From assembly GCA_029259775.1 (NCBI GenBank), contig JAJDEN010000033.1:1-43716 (forward strand): 43,716 bases of DNA, in the 5' to 3' direction. The DNA is from Planctomycetota bacterium (lineage in GTDB: Bacteria > Planctomycetota > PLA2 > JAEUHO01). Shown piece by piece: positions 32,358 through 40,361 of this stretch. The notes under the pieces are model-generated. The model did not search any database, had not been told where the DNA came from, and saw only the letters and a list, made by a program, of their open reading frames with translations. Position 1 is the first letter of the stretch; every line of letters starts with the position of its first letter. The translations under genes and the position numbers were made by a program.

Positions 32358-33700
32358 TGCGACGCCCCCTGCTCTCCCCCCTCGTCAAGCTCCCCCTGCT
32401 CTGGCTCCCATTGCTCGCCATGCTGCTCGTCGCGGCACCGCTTACGTCGTCGGCCGACGAACCCGACGACGCAGGCAAGATCATGGACCTCTCGTACGAG
32501 AACGTGCCCATCACGAAGGTGCTCGCGGAGATCGCGCGCCTGTCCGGTCAGAACATCGTGGTGGCGTCCGACGTCGCCGGCGAGGTCACGCTCAAGCTGC
32601 AGAAGATCCATTGGAAGAAGGCGCTCGACGCCATCGCCAAGGCAAAGAACCTGGTGGTGACCTACGAGGATGGCATCACGCGAGTTCGCTCCGCGGCGCC
32701 GAGCCTCCGGTACGCGAAGCTCCTGGACGGGCGCCGCGTGGTTTCGAAGTTCAAGTACGACACATCCAAGTTCAAGCCCGCCAAGGACACCGAGCTGGAG
32801 AAGCGCCGACGTCTTGAAGCGGAGCACGCCGAGGCAGAAGCCAAGATCCGCGCGTTGGAACAGCGGCTCGACAAGGTCGCCGCCGGCAGCCACGCCAGCC
32901 GGCGCGACGAAGCCAGGCTGCAGTTCGAGTTGGCCGCGTTGCGCAAGAGCGCGGCGAGCAACTCGGGGAAGGCCAGCAACTACTTGAAGGTCTACGACGT
33001 CCGCTACATCCCCCGTGGGAACAAGACGCTTCAGCGCGCGCTCAAGAGGATCGATCACGACGGGGCGCAGGTGACGGACAACGGGGGCCGGATCACGGTG
33101 CACGCGACACTCGCACAGCACAAGCTGCTGACGGACGTGCTCGCGAACATCCGAGGGGGCTCGGATCGGCACAAAGCGGCAGCGAACGCGCTGGATCTGC
33201 TACGCCACGAGCAACCCGCACCGCCGCGCAAGCAGCCCCGCAAGGCCGGCAAGATCGATTTCGTCGACGCGAAGACCGGCGAGCTGAAGGCGAGGCTCTC
33301 CGACGTCGCCGCGAAGGGCTCCTTCAAGGTCAGCTCGTGGAACCCCGTCGGGCCGGAGAGCAAGGCCGTCAAGGAGCTCCGCCAGCGCCTGCTGGATCTG
33401 AAGCAGGCCGCCAAGCACCTCGCCGCGGCCGGCGCGAAGCGGGACGTCCTCCGGATTCGGGGCAGCATCGCTGAGACGGAGCGCAAGCTCGTCGAGGTGC
33501 GGCGGGCGGAGTCCGCCGCGCGCGCGCTGGAGCTGCGCACGGTCCGAGGCAAGATGCGCGTCCATGCGCACCCCAGCGCGAAGGACCAAGAAGCCCTCGG
33601 CAGCTCGATCCAGGCCCTGCGCGGCGACGTGCGTGCACTGCGCGGCGAAGTACGCGAGCTGACCGAGCTGGTCCGCCAACTCGTGAAGGCGCGGCGCTAG
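32357..33700 (+). CDS. Exported STN / secretin-N-like coiled-coil protein
   Basis: A 447-residue exported protein with a signal peptide (1-33). Residues about 43-110 form an STN domain (VPITKVLAEIARLSGQNIVV, then VTLKLQKIHWKKALDAIAKAKNL), the short module at the start of secretins and TonB-dependent receptors. Residues about 205-265 (KVYDVRYIPRG, then DNGGRITVHATLAQHKLLTDVL) look like a secretin N domain. Between and after these lie charged coiled coils. There is no secretin barrel or TonB barrel. The ATG overlaps the stop of the M56 gene (TGATG), so it is the third member of the BlaI-regulated operon and may be its periplasmic sensor or effector. Confidence 0.85.
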   Translation: MRRPLLSPLVKLPLLWLPLLAMLLVAAPLTSSADEPDDAGKIMDLSYENVPITKVLAEIARLSGQNIVVASDVAGEVTLKLQKIHWKKALDAIAKAKNLVVTYEDGITRVRSAAPSLRYAKLLDGRRVVSKFKYDTSKFKPAKDTELEKRRRLEAEHAEAEAKIRALEQRLDKVAAGSHASRRDEARLQFELAALRKSAASNSGKASNYLKVYDVRYIPRGNKTLQRALKRIDHDGAQVTDNGGRITVHATLAQHKLLTDVLANIRGGSDRHKAAANALDLLRHEQPAPPRKQPRKAGKIDFVDAKTGELKARLSDVAAKGSFKVSSWNPVGPESKAVKELRQRLLDLKQAAKHLAAAGAKRDVLRIRGSIAETERKLVEVRRAESAARALELRTVRGKMRVHAHPSAKDQEALGSSIQALRGDVRALRGEVRELTELVRQLVKARR

Positions 33701-33716
33701 GCGCCTAGGCGCGCCT
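33699..33716. terminator. Hairpin between convergent genes
   Basis: Stem AGGCGC/GCGCCT with loop CTAGGC. The left arm includes the last bases of the STN-gene TAG, and the loop holds the complement of the stop of the RDD kinase gene. A likely bidirectional end signal. Confidence 0.4.
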
Positions 33717-35039
33717 GCGTTCGTCGGGCGGCATGTCGTAGGTGACGCGGGTGTTCGTGAGCAGGTCGCTGAGGGTCCTTCCCTTGGCGGCGTAGAAGCA
33801 CACGACACCCGCGACCGTCGCCCCGATGCCCACGAGGTGGGCGATGGTCCCCACCCAGCCGAAGAGGATCGGCAACGCGCAGGCCCAGAGGAACGCACCG
33901 GGGAAGCGCAGCAGCCCCCGCAGCCACAGTGCCTTGCGGTGCGGCTCGCTCCCGTCCCTCGCGCGTACGCGCAGGTTGAGGAACCACTTCCCGAGCGTCA
34001 TGCCGTGGCGCACTTCCGCCACGACGGTGAAGCCCAGGAAGAGCACCGAGAAGATCACGAACTCGAGGTCCTCACCGAGCGAACGGCCGCTGGCGCGGTT
34101 CATCGCGAACGCCACAGCCCCCAGCGCTACGGCAGCGGAGAGGAAGTCCATGCCGACGGCGACGGCGCGAGCGACGATCGGCGCGGGCAAGACGGCGCGC
34201 GGCCGGCATGCTTCGAGCAGGCGCACGACCTCGACCATGTCCGAGGGACGGTCCGACGGCTTCTTCGAGCACATCGTGCGCAGGACGCGGTCGAGCCCCT
34301 CGGGCAGGTCCGGACGCTCGGCGAGGAGCGACGGCAGGGGCGTATTGATCTGATCGTGAAGCACGTCGCCCAGGCTCGGGCCGGGGTAGGGCGGACGACC
34401 GGTGAAGAGTGCCCACGCCGTGAGCCCCAGGCAGTAGATGTCGGCGCGCGCGTCGACGGCCTTGCTCCGGCACTGCTCTGGGCTCATGTACGTCGGCGTG
34501 CCGATGACCGAGTCCTCTTGGCTGATGTTGACATCCGCGTCGAGCGACTTGGAAAGGCCGAAGTCGGTCACCTTGACCGAGCCGTCCTCGCGCACGAGGA
34601 CGTTCGAGGGCTTCACGTCGCGATGCACGATGCCCGCGTCATGGGCCGCCGCGAGGCCGGCAGCGGCCTGGCAGATGAAGTCGATGCCCGTCTCCAGGTC
34701 GGGTGAGCCGTGCGCCTCGACGTACTCGTCGAGGCTGCAGCCGGTCACGTACTCCATGGCGAAGAAGCGGTAGCTGCCGTCGCCGCCCACGAAGTAGATG
34801 TGCGTGAGGTTGGGGTGGCTGACGCGTGCGGCAGCCCGGGCTTCGCGGAAGAAGCGGTCCACCCGGACGGTCATGCCCGAGACGGCCGGGCGCAGGACCT
34901 TCACGGCGACGGTCCGGTCGAGTCCCTCGTCATGGGCCCGGTAGACCACGCCCATCGCGCCCTGGCCGATCGGTGCCTCGATCTTGTAGTGGGCGAGCAT
35001 CGACCCGGCGGGCAGTTGGCGTTCGGCGGTCCGCGGCAT
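33705..35039 (-). CDS. Ser/Thr protein kinase with C-terminal RDD membrane domain
   Basis: A 444-residue protein. The Hanks kinase domain (about 17-275) is complete: GQGAMGVV (25-32), K47, HRDVKPSN (H139-R140-D141), DFG (159-161) and GTPTYMSPEQ. Residues about 283-440 are an RDD domain: VARAVAVGMDFLSAAVAL with the Arg-Asp pair, and GMTLGKWFLNLRVRARDG, in a bundle of about four transmembrane helices. RDD domains are poorly understood and have been linked to ion transport or membrane anchoring. The ATG at 35039 is chosen because the conserved kinase starts shortly after; the frame is open upstream over the divergent methyltransferase gene. It is divergently transcribed from that gene, 114 bases apart. 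Confidence 0.93.
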   Translation of the reverse strand: MPRTAERQLPAGSMLAHYKIEAPIGQGAMGVVYRAHDEGLDRTVAVKVLRPAVSGMTVRVDRFFREARAAARVSHPNLTHIYFVGGDGSYRFFAMEYVTGCSLDEYVEAHGSPDLETGIDFICQAAAGLAAAHDAGIVHRDVKPSNVLVREDGSVKVTDFGLSKSLDADVNISQEDSVIGTPTYMSPEQCRSKAVDARADIYCLGLTAWALFTGRPPYPGPSLGDVLHDQINTPLPSLLAERPDLPEGLDRVLRTMCSKKPSDRPSDMVEVVRLLEACRPRAVLPAPIVARAVAVGMDFLSAAVALGAVAFAMNRASGRSLGEDLEFVIFSVLFLGFTVVAEVRHGMTLGKWFLNLRVRARDGSEPHRKALWLRGLLRFPGAFLWACALPILFGWVGTIAHLVGIGATVAGVVCFYAAKGRTLSDLLTNTRVTYDMPPDERRRA

Positions 35040-35153
35040 GGGGCGCGATGGTACCTGCTGGCGCTGCAGCGCGGGGGAGATCCCAGCTTCCTGTGGGTCG
35101 GCTCCGACGCCGCAGGCGCAGGCCGGGGTGGTGTCCCGTAGGATGCCGCCACT

Positions 35154-35816
35154 GTGGATCCCAAGCTTCTCAGCCGCTACCAGAGTTCGACCGGCGCGTC
35201 CGCCTACCGGCGGAAGTACGAGCGCTCGTGGATGCGCCGGCTGTCCAACCGGCGCGAGCTGGCCATCGTCGACAGGGCCCTGGAGCGGGCGGGCGCCACC
35301 GGCCGGATCCTGGACTGCCCCTGCGGGGCGGGGCGGCTCACACCCACGATCCTCCAGCACGCCGAGCACGTCGTGTGCGCCGACATCTCCGAGCAGATGA
35401 TCGAGCAGGCGCGCGAAGCGCTGGCGCCGCTCGCCCTGGCCGGCGCGGTGACCTTCCAGGTTGCGTCGGCCGCCGACCTGCCCATGGAGGATGACACCTT
35501 CGACACCGCCGTCTGCCATCGGCTGATCCACCACATGGCCGACCGCGAGGAACGCGCCGCCGTCTTCGCCGAGATGGCGCGTGTGGCGTCGCGCCGTGTC
35601 GTCATCTCCTTCTCGGACGACAGCACCTGGAAGGGCCGCAGCCAGCGCCGCCGCGGCGTCCACCGGCGCCGCTCGGCACTCATGCCGGCGGACATGTTCG
35701 CCGAGGCAGCCGCGCATGGGCTCCGACCGATGGGCGCTCCGCTGCGCCTCAACGGATTCCACTCCCTGGTGGCGATCGCCATCTTCGAGGTGGGTGTCGG
35801 CGTCGGCCGCGCGTGA
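35154..35816 (+). CDS. Class I SAM-dependent methyltransferase
   Basis: A 220-residue methyltransferase of the Methyltransf_11 type. Motif I is RILDCPCGAGRLTP (about 51-64), followed by the acidic residue D77 in VVCADISEQM that should bind the SAM ribose, then VASAADLPMEDDTFDTAVCHRLIHHM as motifs II-III. The substrate is not predictable from sequence. The C-terminus is Arg-rich and ends with a helix. GTG at 35154 is the start, with AGGA ten bases upstream. The stop overlaps the next gene (GTGA), so it is coupled with a lipopolysaccharide-kinase-like protein, which suggests a lipid or surface-glycan substrate. Confidence 0.88.
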   Translation: MDPKLLSRYQSSTGASAYRRKYERSWMRRLSNRRELAIVDRALERAGATGRILDCPCGAGRLTPTILQHAEHVVCADISEQMIEQAREALAPLALAGAVTFQVASAADLPMEDDTFDTAVCHRLIHHMADREERAAVFAEMARVASRRVVISFSDDSTWKGRSQRRRGVHRRRSALMPADMFAEAAAHGLRPMGAPLRLNGFHSLVAIAIFEVGVGVGRA

Positions 35817-36646
35817 GGGACGTCTGGTGGCTGGCTGACGGCGCACGCGCCGCGCTCGAAGCGCGCGCGCCGCTCGATGTCGCTGCCTGGATGCAGCCGG
35901 GTGACGACCGGGAGGTCCTCTCGACGGATCGCCAATCGGCCGCCGTCGTCTGGAAGGGCGATGCGCCGCTGCTCGTGAAGTGGCGTGCGCCGATCGCCGG
36001 ACGCCGCCGGCGCACGTGGTTCAGGCCGTCGCGCGAGCGCAACGAAGCCCGCGCGATGCAGCGTGCCGCCGCGTTGGGCATCCCCGTGCCGAGCGTGCTG
36101 GCCGTCGGGGAGCGGCGGGCGTTCGGTGTGCTCGTGGGCGCGGTGCTGGTGCGTCCGTTCGACGCCGAGGCGCGGCCGGCGGGCCGGGCAGCGCGCGAGG
36201 ATCCGAGCGTGCTCATACCGTTGGCGCTCGCGCTCAGGTCGTGGCACGACGCAGGCTTGCGCCACGGTGACTGCTATCCGAAGAACATCTTGGTGGGCGG
36301 TGCGGTGGACGTGCCGCGCCCGATCGGCTGCCCCATGGCGAGTTTCGTCAGCCCGGGGCCGCACCTGGATCGCGAGCGGCTCAAGGACCTGGGCCAGTTC
36401 ACGGCGGGCTGTGCGGCGTTGGAGCCGTGGAGCGATCCCTTTGGATTCTTGACGACGTACGCCGACGCGCCGGGCCTGCCCGAGTACGAGGACCTCGTGG
36501 CGCAGGTGACGCCGTTCTACGAACGGGTGATGGAGCGCAAGGCGCTGCGCGAGAGGACGCGCCCGCAGCGCGAGCCCGACGGACCGCCGATGCCGGCGCC
36601 GCTGGCGATGGGTCCGAAGCCGTCCGTGCGTGTGCGGGCGCTGTAG
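35813..36646 (+). CDS. Lipopolysaccharide-kinase (WaaP/Kdo kinase)-like protein
   Basis: A 277-residue kinase-fold protein. VVWKGDAPLLVKWR holds a candidate ATP-binding lysine (K56); RERNEARAMQRAAALGIPVP has the pairing glutamate (E78); HDAGLRHGDCYPKNILV contains the catalytic loop D153 and N158 in the HGD-x-x-x-x-N form of the WaaP/Kdo kinase family. The segment where the DFG aspartate is expected reads RPIGCPMASF, without Asp; a later PHLDRERLKDLG resembles the family's next helix. Activity is thus uncertain. The GTG start overlaps the methyltransferase stop by four bases. The TAG stop is inside the first hairpin of a palindromic element (36643-36823), so the gene end may have been altered by that insertion. 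Confidence 0.78.
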   Translation: MRDVWWLADGARAALEARAPLDVAAWMQPGDDREVLSTDRQSAAVVWKGDAPLLVKWRAPIAGRRRRTWFRPSRERNEARAMQRAAALGIPVPSVLAVGERRAFGVLVGAVLVRPFDAEARPAGRAAREDPSVLIPLALALRSWHDAGLRHGDCYPKNILVGGAVDVPRPIGCPMASFVSPGPHLDRERLKDLGQFTAGCAALEPWSDPFGFLTTYADAPGLPEYEDLVAQVTPFYERVMERKALRERTRPQREPDGPPMPAPLAMGPKPSVRVRAL

Positions 36647-36823
36647 GGGCGGGGCTTGTCCCCGCCCTAGCGCGTCCAGCTACGTCGGGACTTACCACGT
36701 AGGGGCGGGGCTTGTCCCCGCCCAACGGGTCACGTGGCCCGTGGGCGACCACAAGGGTCGCCCCTACCCGTAAGGGCACACGACGGAGATTGCGTCCCGG
36801 GCGACCACAAGGGTCGCCCCTAC
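36643..36823. repeat. Composite palindromic element, copy 2
   Basis: Units at 36643-36667, 36699-36723, 36743-36767 and 36799-36823 in the same order, orientation and spacing (31, 19, 31) as copy 1 at 30276-30456. The hairpin units are identical between copies; the central and third spacers differ at about two positions each, and the first spacer differs more. The CACGGACACGG motif follows both copies. The start of unit 1 supplies the stop codon of the upstream gene. Confidence 0.93.
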
Positions 36824-36897
36824 ACGGCCTACGTGCATGCCCGCGCACACACGGACACGGACACATAGACCGCGCCTACCGCCATGCGGCGTCGTCG

Positions 36898-38832
36898 TCA
36901 GTCGATCTTGACGATCCACCAGCGCAGATCGATGTTCGACATGCGGTACGTGTGCCCGCCGTACGCCGGCAGCGTCCGCAACGACACATCGCCGCCCTCG
37001 TGCTTCGTCACCTCGGACGTCACGAAGATCTGGAACAGCAGGTCGTCACAATCGGCCGTCGTCCGGTGCTTGCTCATGCCGACGAACACGTCGATCCAGT
37101 CCTTCTGGATCTTCTCGACAGGCGTCTCCGCGGTGTAGCGCTTCTCGGCGATGCCGTGCTTGACCATCGAAGGCCAGTGGAAGGCGTCCATCAGCAGGTC
37201 GCGGCGCGGCAGGTGGTAGCCGCGGCCGAACTTCATGAAGGCCTGCTGCCAGGTGCCCGGCCTTCCGTCGACGGCGCGGTACCAGTCGACCGGCTTGTTG
37301 GCTGCGATCTGGGCGGGCGCGGCCAGTGTCAGGCTGATGCTCGGCATCACGCCGGTCACCGAATTCAGCGTGCGCTTCTTTGGATCGAGCCACACCTCGT
37401 AGCTCTGCCCGTTGCGTCGTTCACAACGAGCACGCATGTTGCGCTCAGTCCTGGGCGCCCTCGGACCCCAGATCATGGAGCCCGTGTAGACGTCCACGAA
37501 ATCGACCTTCACGTGCAGGTCCGAGCGGCTCAGGCTGAATGTGCCCGTGCCCGCCTTCGGCTTCTGCGCGGAGCGCGGGTCCCACCCTGGAAGCACGTAG
37601 TGCGCCGCCTCGGCCGGCACCTGGCGCAGGAACAGCAACACCGGCACGAGGCCTGCGATCGCACCGCGGGGTGCCGCAAGCAGCGCGGGCTTCGACGCGC
37701 CCTTCGCCGTGTGCTCGACCGTCTCCATGCCGCCGGCCTTGCGCTCGTAGGTGACGTGAAAGCGTCCCTCCGGTCGCTCATCGATGCGCTCCCCGCGCAG
37801 GACCGACAAGTCCTGGCTGAGGAAGCCCGTCAGCTCGTGCTCGATCGTAGCCGTCCCCGCGTTGATCGTTCGCGTCTCGAGCACCCGCCATGCGGGCAAG
37901 CCCTCCATGCTGGCCGGCCGCGCGTCCAGCGTGAACGTGCCCAGGTGCTGTCCCATGTGGCTGAGGGTGCCTCGCACGGTGAGCGGCTTCAGGGGAACGG
38001 GCAGGCGCTTGCGCAGGGCGGCCGTCCGCTCGACGGCCAGCTCGATGGGCGTCGCAAGCAGCTTCGAGTTGGGCACAGCCAGGCGACCGGGCGCGGAGCC
38101 CGCCGGAACGAGTTGGATGCCGAGACCGACGTATTCGACGCCAAGCAGATCGCGCGTCTCCGGATCGAACGCCAGCCGCAGCGTCTGCTTGCCGCGCTCG
38201 TAGCTCACGATCCAGGCAGCTTCGCGGGCCTTGGTGCCGACGATCCAGCCCGCAAGGCCGTGCACCTGCACGCGAGCACGGAGCGCGTAGTCGTCGCCTG
38301 CCGACGGGTCCGGGTCGAAGTCCTCGAGTCGGTAGACCGCCGCATCCAACGGCGCGGCGCGCAGGAACGTGACGACGCCGGCCAGTGTGGCGATGCCGCG
38401 CGGGCACGCGACGTCGAGGTGGTTCTCGTAGTAGTCCGCCTCGTGCTCGACGAAGTAGCCGCGTTTCGCCGCCGTGAAGCGGGCCTTGAGGAAGCCCTGC
38501 GGGTTGCGCCGGTGGAACTGGCCCGCGGAGGCCTGCAGCTTGCGATCGAGCACGGCCGTCTGCAGGACGGCGAAGTCCTGCGGTCGGCGCGGCGTGATTT
38601 CATCCCGCGCCAGCCAGCTGCCGGGCACGTGGGGATGCGGTCCCGCGCTCAGCGAGACCTTCCCATAGGGCCGGCCGGCGCGCAGCACGTAGCCACGGAA
38701 CTCCCACCGCCCGGCCTCGGACGGCGCGGCAAGGCCGTCGAGCACGGCGGCCGTCGTGTCGCGCGCATCCTTGGCGGTCGCAGGCGCGGCGGCGAGGCAC
38801 AGCAGCAGCAGGGCGAAGAGGAGGCCTCGCAC
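36898..38832 (-). CDS. Exported hypothetical protein, paralogue of its upstream neighbour
   Basis: A 644-residue exported protein with a signal peptide (1-20). I do not recognise a named family. The chain contains two related units: one around residues 140-240 (VTFLRAAPLDAAVYRLEDFDP, TLRLAFDPETRDLLGVEYV) and one around 400-500 (LLFLRQVPAEAAHYVLPGWDP, YEVWLDPKKRTLNSV). The C-terminus has a helical region with DAFHWPSMVKHGI. The same two kinds of segment occur in the neighbouring upstream protein, so the two are paralogues. Mostly beta structure, with no catalytic motif seen. It follows that gene by four bases in one operon. A periplasmic or surface role is likely. Confidence 0.75.
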   Translation of the reverse strand: MRGLLFALLLLCLAAAPATAKDARDTTAAVLDGLAAPSEAGRWEFRGYVLRAGRPYGKVSLSAGPHPHVPGSWLARDEITPRRPQDFAVLQTAVLDRKLQASAGQFHRRNPQGFLKARFTAAKRGYFVEHEADYYENHLDVACPRGIATLAGVVTFLRAAPLDAAVYRLEDFDPDPSAGDDYALRARVQVHGLAGWIVGTKAREAAWIVSYERGKQTLRLAFDPETRDLLGVEYVGLGIQLVPAGSAPGRLAVPNSKLLATPIELAVERTAALRKRLPVPLKPLTVRGTLSHMGQHLGTFTLDARPASMEGLPAWRVLETRTINAGTATIEHELTGFLSQDLSVLRGERIDERPEGRFHVTYERKAGGMETVEHTAKGASKPALLAAPRGAIAGLVPVLLFLRQVPAEAAHYVLPGWDPRSAQKPKAGTGTFSLSRSDLHVKVDFVDVYTGSMIWGPRAPRTERNMRARCERRNGQSYEVWLDPKKRTLNSVTGVMPSISLTLAAPAQIAANKPVDWYRAVDGRPGTWQQAFMKFGRGYHLPRRDLLMDAFHWPSMVKHGIAEKRYTAETPVEKIQKDWIDVFVGMSKHRTTADCDDLLFQIFVTSEVTKHEGGDVSLRTLPAYGGHTYRMSNIDLRWWIVKID

Positions 38833-38836
38833 CGGA

Positions 38837-40099
38837 CTACTTGCCCTTCGGCGCCTCGCCGTCGGCCGGGGGGGCCTTCTTGGGCGCGTCGGCGGGCGGA
38901 GGTGCCTTCTTGGCGGGAGCGGGCTTCGGCTGGGTCGGCATGGCCATCAGATGCCAGAAGCCATACTTCTGGCCGACGACGAACCGCAGGTTCTTGAACA
39001 TGGGCGGGTACTGGACGGCCGCGGTCCCATCGGCCAGCTTCTCGACCTTGACCATCGAGTCGACCATCTTGATGCCCGCCTCGACCATCGCCGGAGCGTT
39101 CTTGGGCAACCTTGCGCGCCACGTCTTCAGGAGGCCAGCGCGCCATGCGTCGATCGTGAGCGGCTTCTTGCCGGCCTCCGGCTTCGTGTTCTTCAACATA
39201 CGGTTGTAGAGCGCCGGCCAGTGGATGACGTCGTCGAGCACGTCGACGTTGCCGGTGCCGAACGCGTACGCCGCGCGCGCGGCGGCCACCTTCGGGGAAC
39301 GGGCCGCGAGCGACCAGACGTCGGCCTTGAGCATCTCCACGGTCTGCTCGCCTGCGACGAACTTCACCGCGACCAACTCGCGCTTGTCCGGCGTGAACAC
39401 GAGCTCGAGGCTCTGCTCGCCCTTCGTGCCCCGAACGACGAGCATCTTGGTCTTCTGGAAGTCCACCTCGCCGAGGACCTCGAGCGAGAAGCCCTGGAAT
39501 GCAGGCTTGTCCTCCACACCGTTCTTCGCCTCGAACATCGTGCTCTCGTAGCGAGCCTTCGTCGGCAGCACCATGCGCGCGAACTGGATCGTGGCCGCCA
39601 GCGTCGTGAGCGCCGTCCCCTCGTGGGCGAAGTCGTGCGCCGTCTCGGTTGCGGCGTCCGCCACGGCCTCGTCCGTCCGGCTGACGGCACGGAAGCCCGT
39701 CTCGGTGCGCTTCCACTCGATGCTGGGCGCGCCAGGCTTCGTGGTAACCAGCTTTCCCTCGAGGAGCTCGAACGTGCGGCTGAGCTGGGCCTCGGAGATC
39801 TCGACCTCCGGCATCGCCTGGGCCTTCATGACGATCTGGTCGATCACGCCCCAGACGGCCTTCTCGCCCTCGCCCATGGCCCGGCTGCCGAGGATGACGT
39901 GGCCCAGGCGCTTGCCGTTGATGCGCAGGACCCCATCGAACCGGAACGAGTACTCCCGCGCCGGCGCGGGGAACCCGGCCGCCTTCGCCGCGTAGGCGGC
40001 CTTCGGCGAGACCTTGGCCGGCGCCGGGCCGTCGGCCAGGGCCGGCGCGGGAAGGAGGAGGGCGACGGCCAGCAGGGCGGCGAGGAGGCGCAACGACAT
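38837..40099 (-). CDS. Exported hypothetical protein with Pro/Lys-rich tail
   Basis: A 420-residue exported protein (signal peptide 1-23). ATG 40099 is chosen because GGAG lies six bases upstream; a TTG 12 bases earlier is unlikely. The body has one unit shared with the downstream neighbour (IQFARMVLPTKARYESTMFE, then SLELVFTPDKRELVAVKFV) and a C-terminal helical part with DDVIHWPALYNRML. The last 30 residues are a Pro/Ala/Lys tail (APAKKAPPPADAPKK). No known family. First gene of a two-gene operon and divergent from topA. Confidence 0.75.
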   Translation of the reverse strand: MSLRLLAALLAVALLLPAPALADGPAPAKVSPKAAYAAKAAGFPAPAREYSFRFDGVLRINGKRLGHVILGSRAMGEGEKAVWGVIDQIVMKAQAMPEVEISEAQLSRTFELLEGKLVTTKPGAPSIEWKRTETGFRAVSRTDEAVADAATETAHDFAHEGTALTTLAATIQFARMVLPTKARYESTMFEAKNGVEDKPAFQGFSLEVLGEVDFQKTKMLVVRGTKGEQSLELVFTPDKRELVAVKFVAGEQTVEMLKADVWSLAARSPKVAAARAAYAFGTGNVDVLDDVIHWPALYNRMLKNTKPEAGKKPLTIDAWRAGLLKTWRARLPKNAPAMVEAGIKMVDSMVKVEKLADGTAAVQYPPMFKNLRFVVGQKYGFWHLMAMPTQPKPAPAKKAPPPADAPKKAPPADGEAPKGK

Positions 40100-40151
40100 G
40101 GAGATCTCCAAGGGACCGGGGCCGAGGATACCGGTGAAGCCTACGGCCGTC

Positions 40152-40171
40152 GGGACTTAGGGCTGAGCCCT
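40152..40171. repeat. Short palindromic motif, related copy near 21856
   Basis: GGGACTTAGGGCTGAGCCCT has a self-complementary core AGGGCT-G-AGCCCT. The complement of 21856-21873 reads GACTCAGGGCTAAGCCCC, matching 15 of 18 positions. Both are intergenic, so this is a dispersed short repeat or a shared transcription signal. Confidence 0.5.
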
Positions 40172-40361
40172 CCGTGACCGTCCGCCCCGCCGCGCGTTGG
40201 AGAGGAGGCAGGTAGAAGAGTCCTTCCCTCCGGGGACCTTGGCGGTAGGGTTCGCGGCCAACGGCCCCCGGGACGATCGCCCAGCGCCCCCGCCGCCCCA
40301 CCCCCAGCCACGAACCAGACCCCCATCCAGGCCCCACACCAGGAAGGGCCCGCCGAACGCC

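Noticed and set aside
35039..35846. N-terminal extension of the RDD kinase over the methyltransferase gene
   Set aside because: The extension is antisense to a convincing methyltransferase; the kinase domain begins just after ATG 35039.
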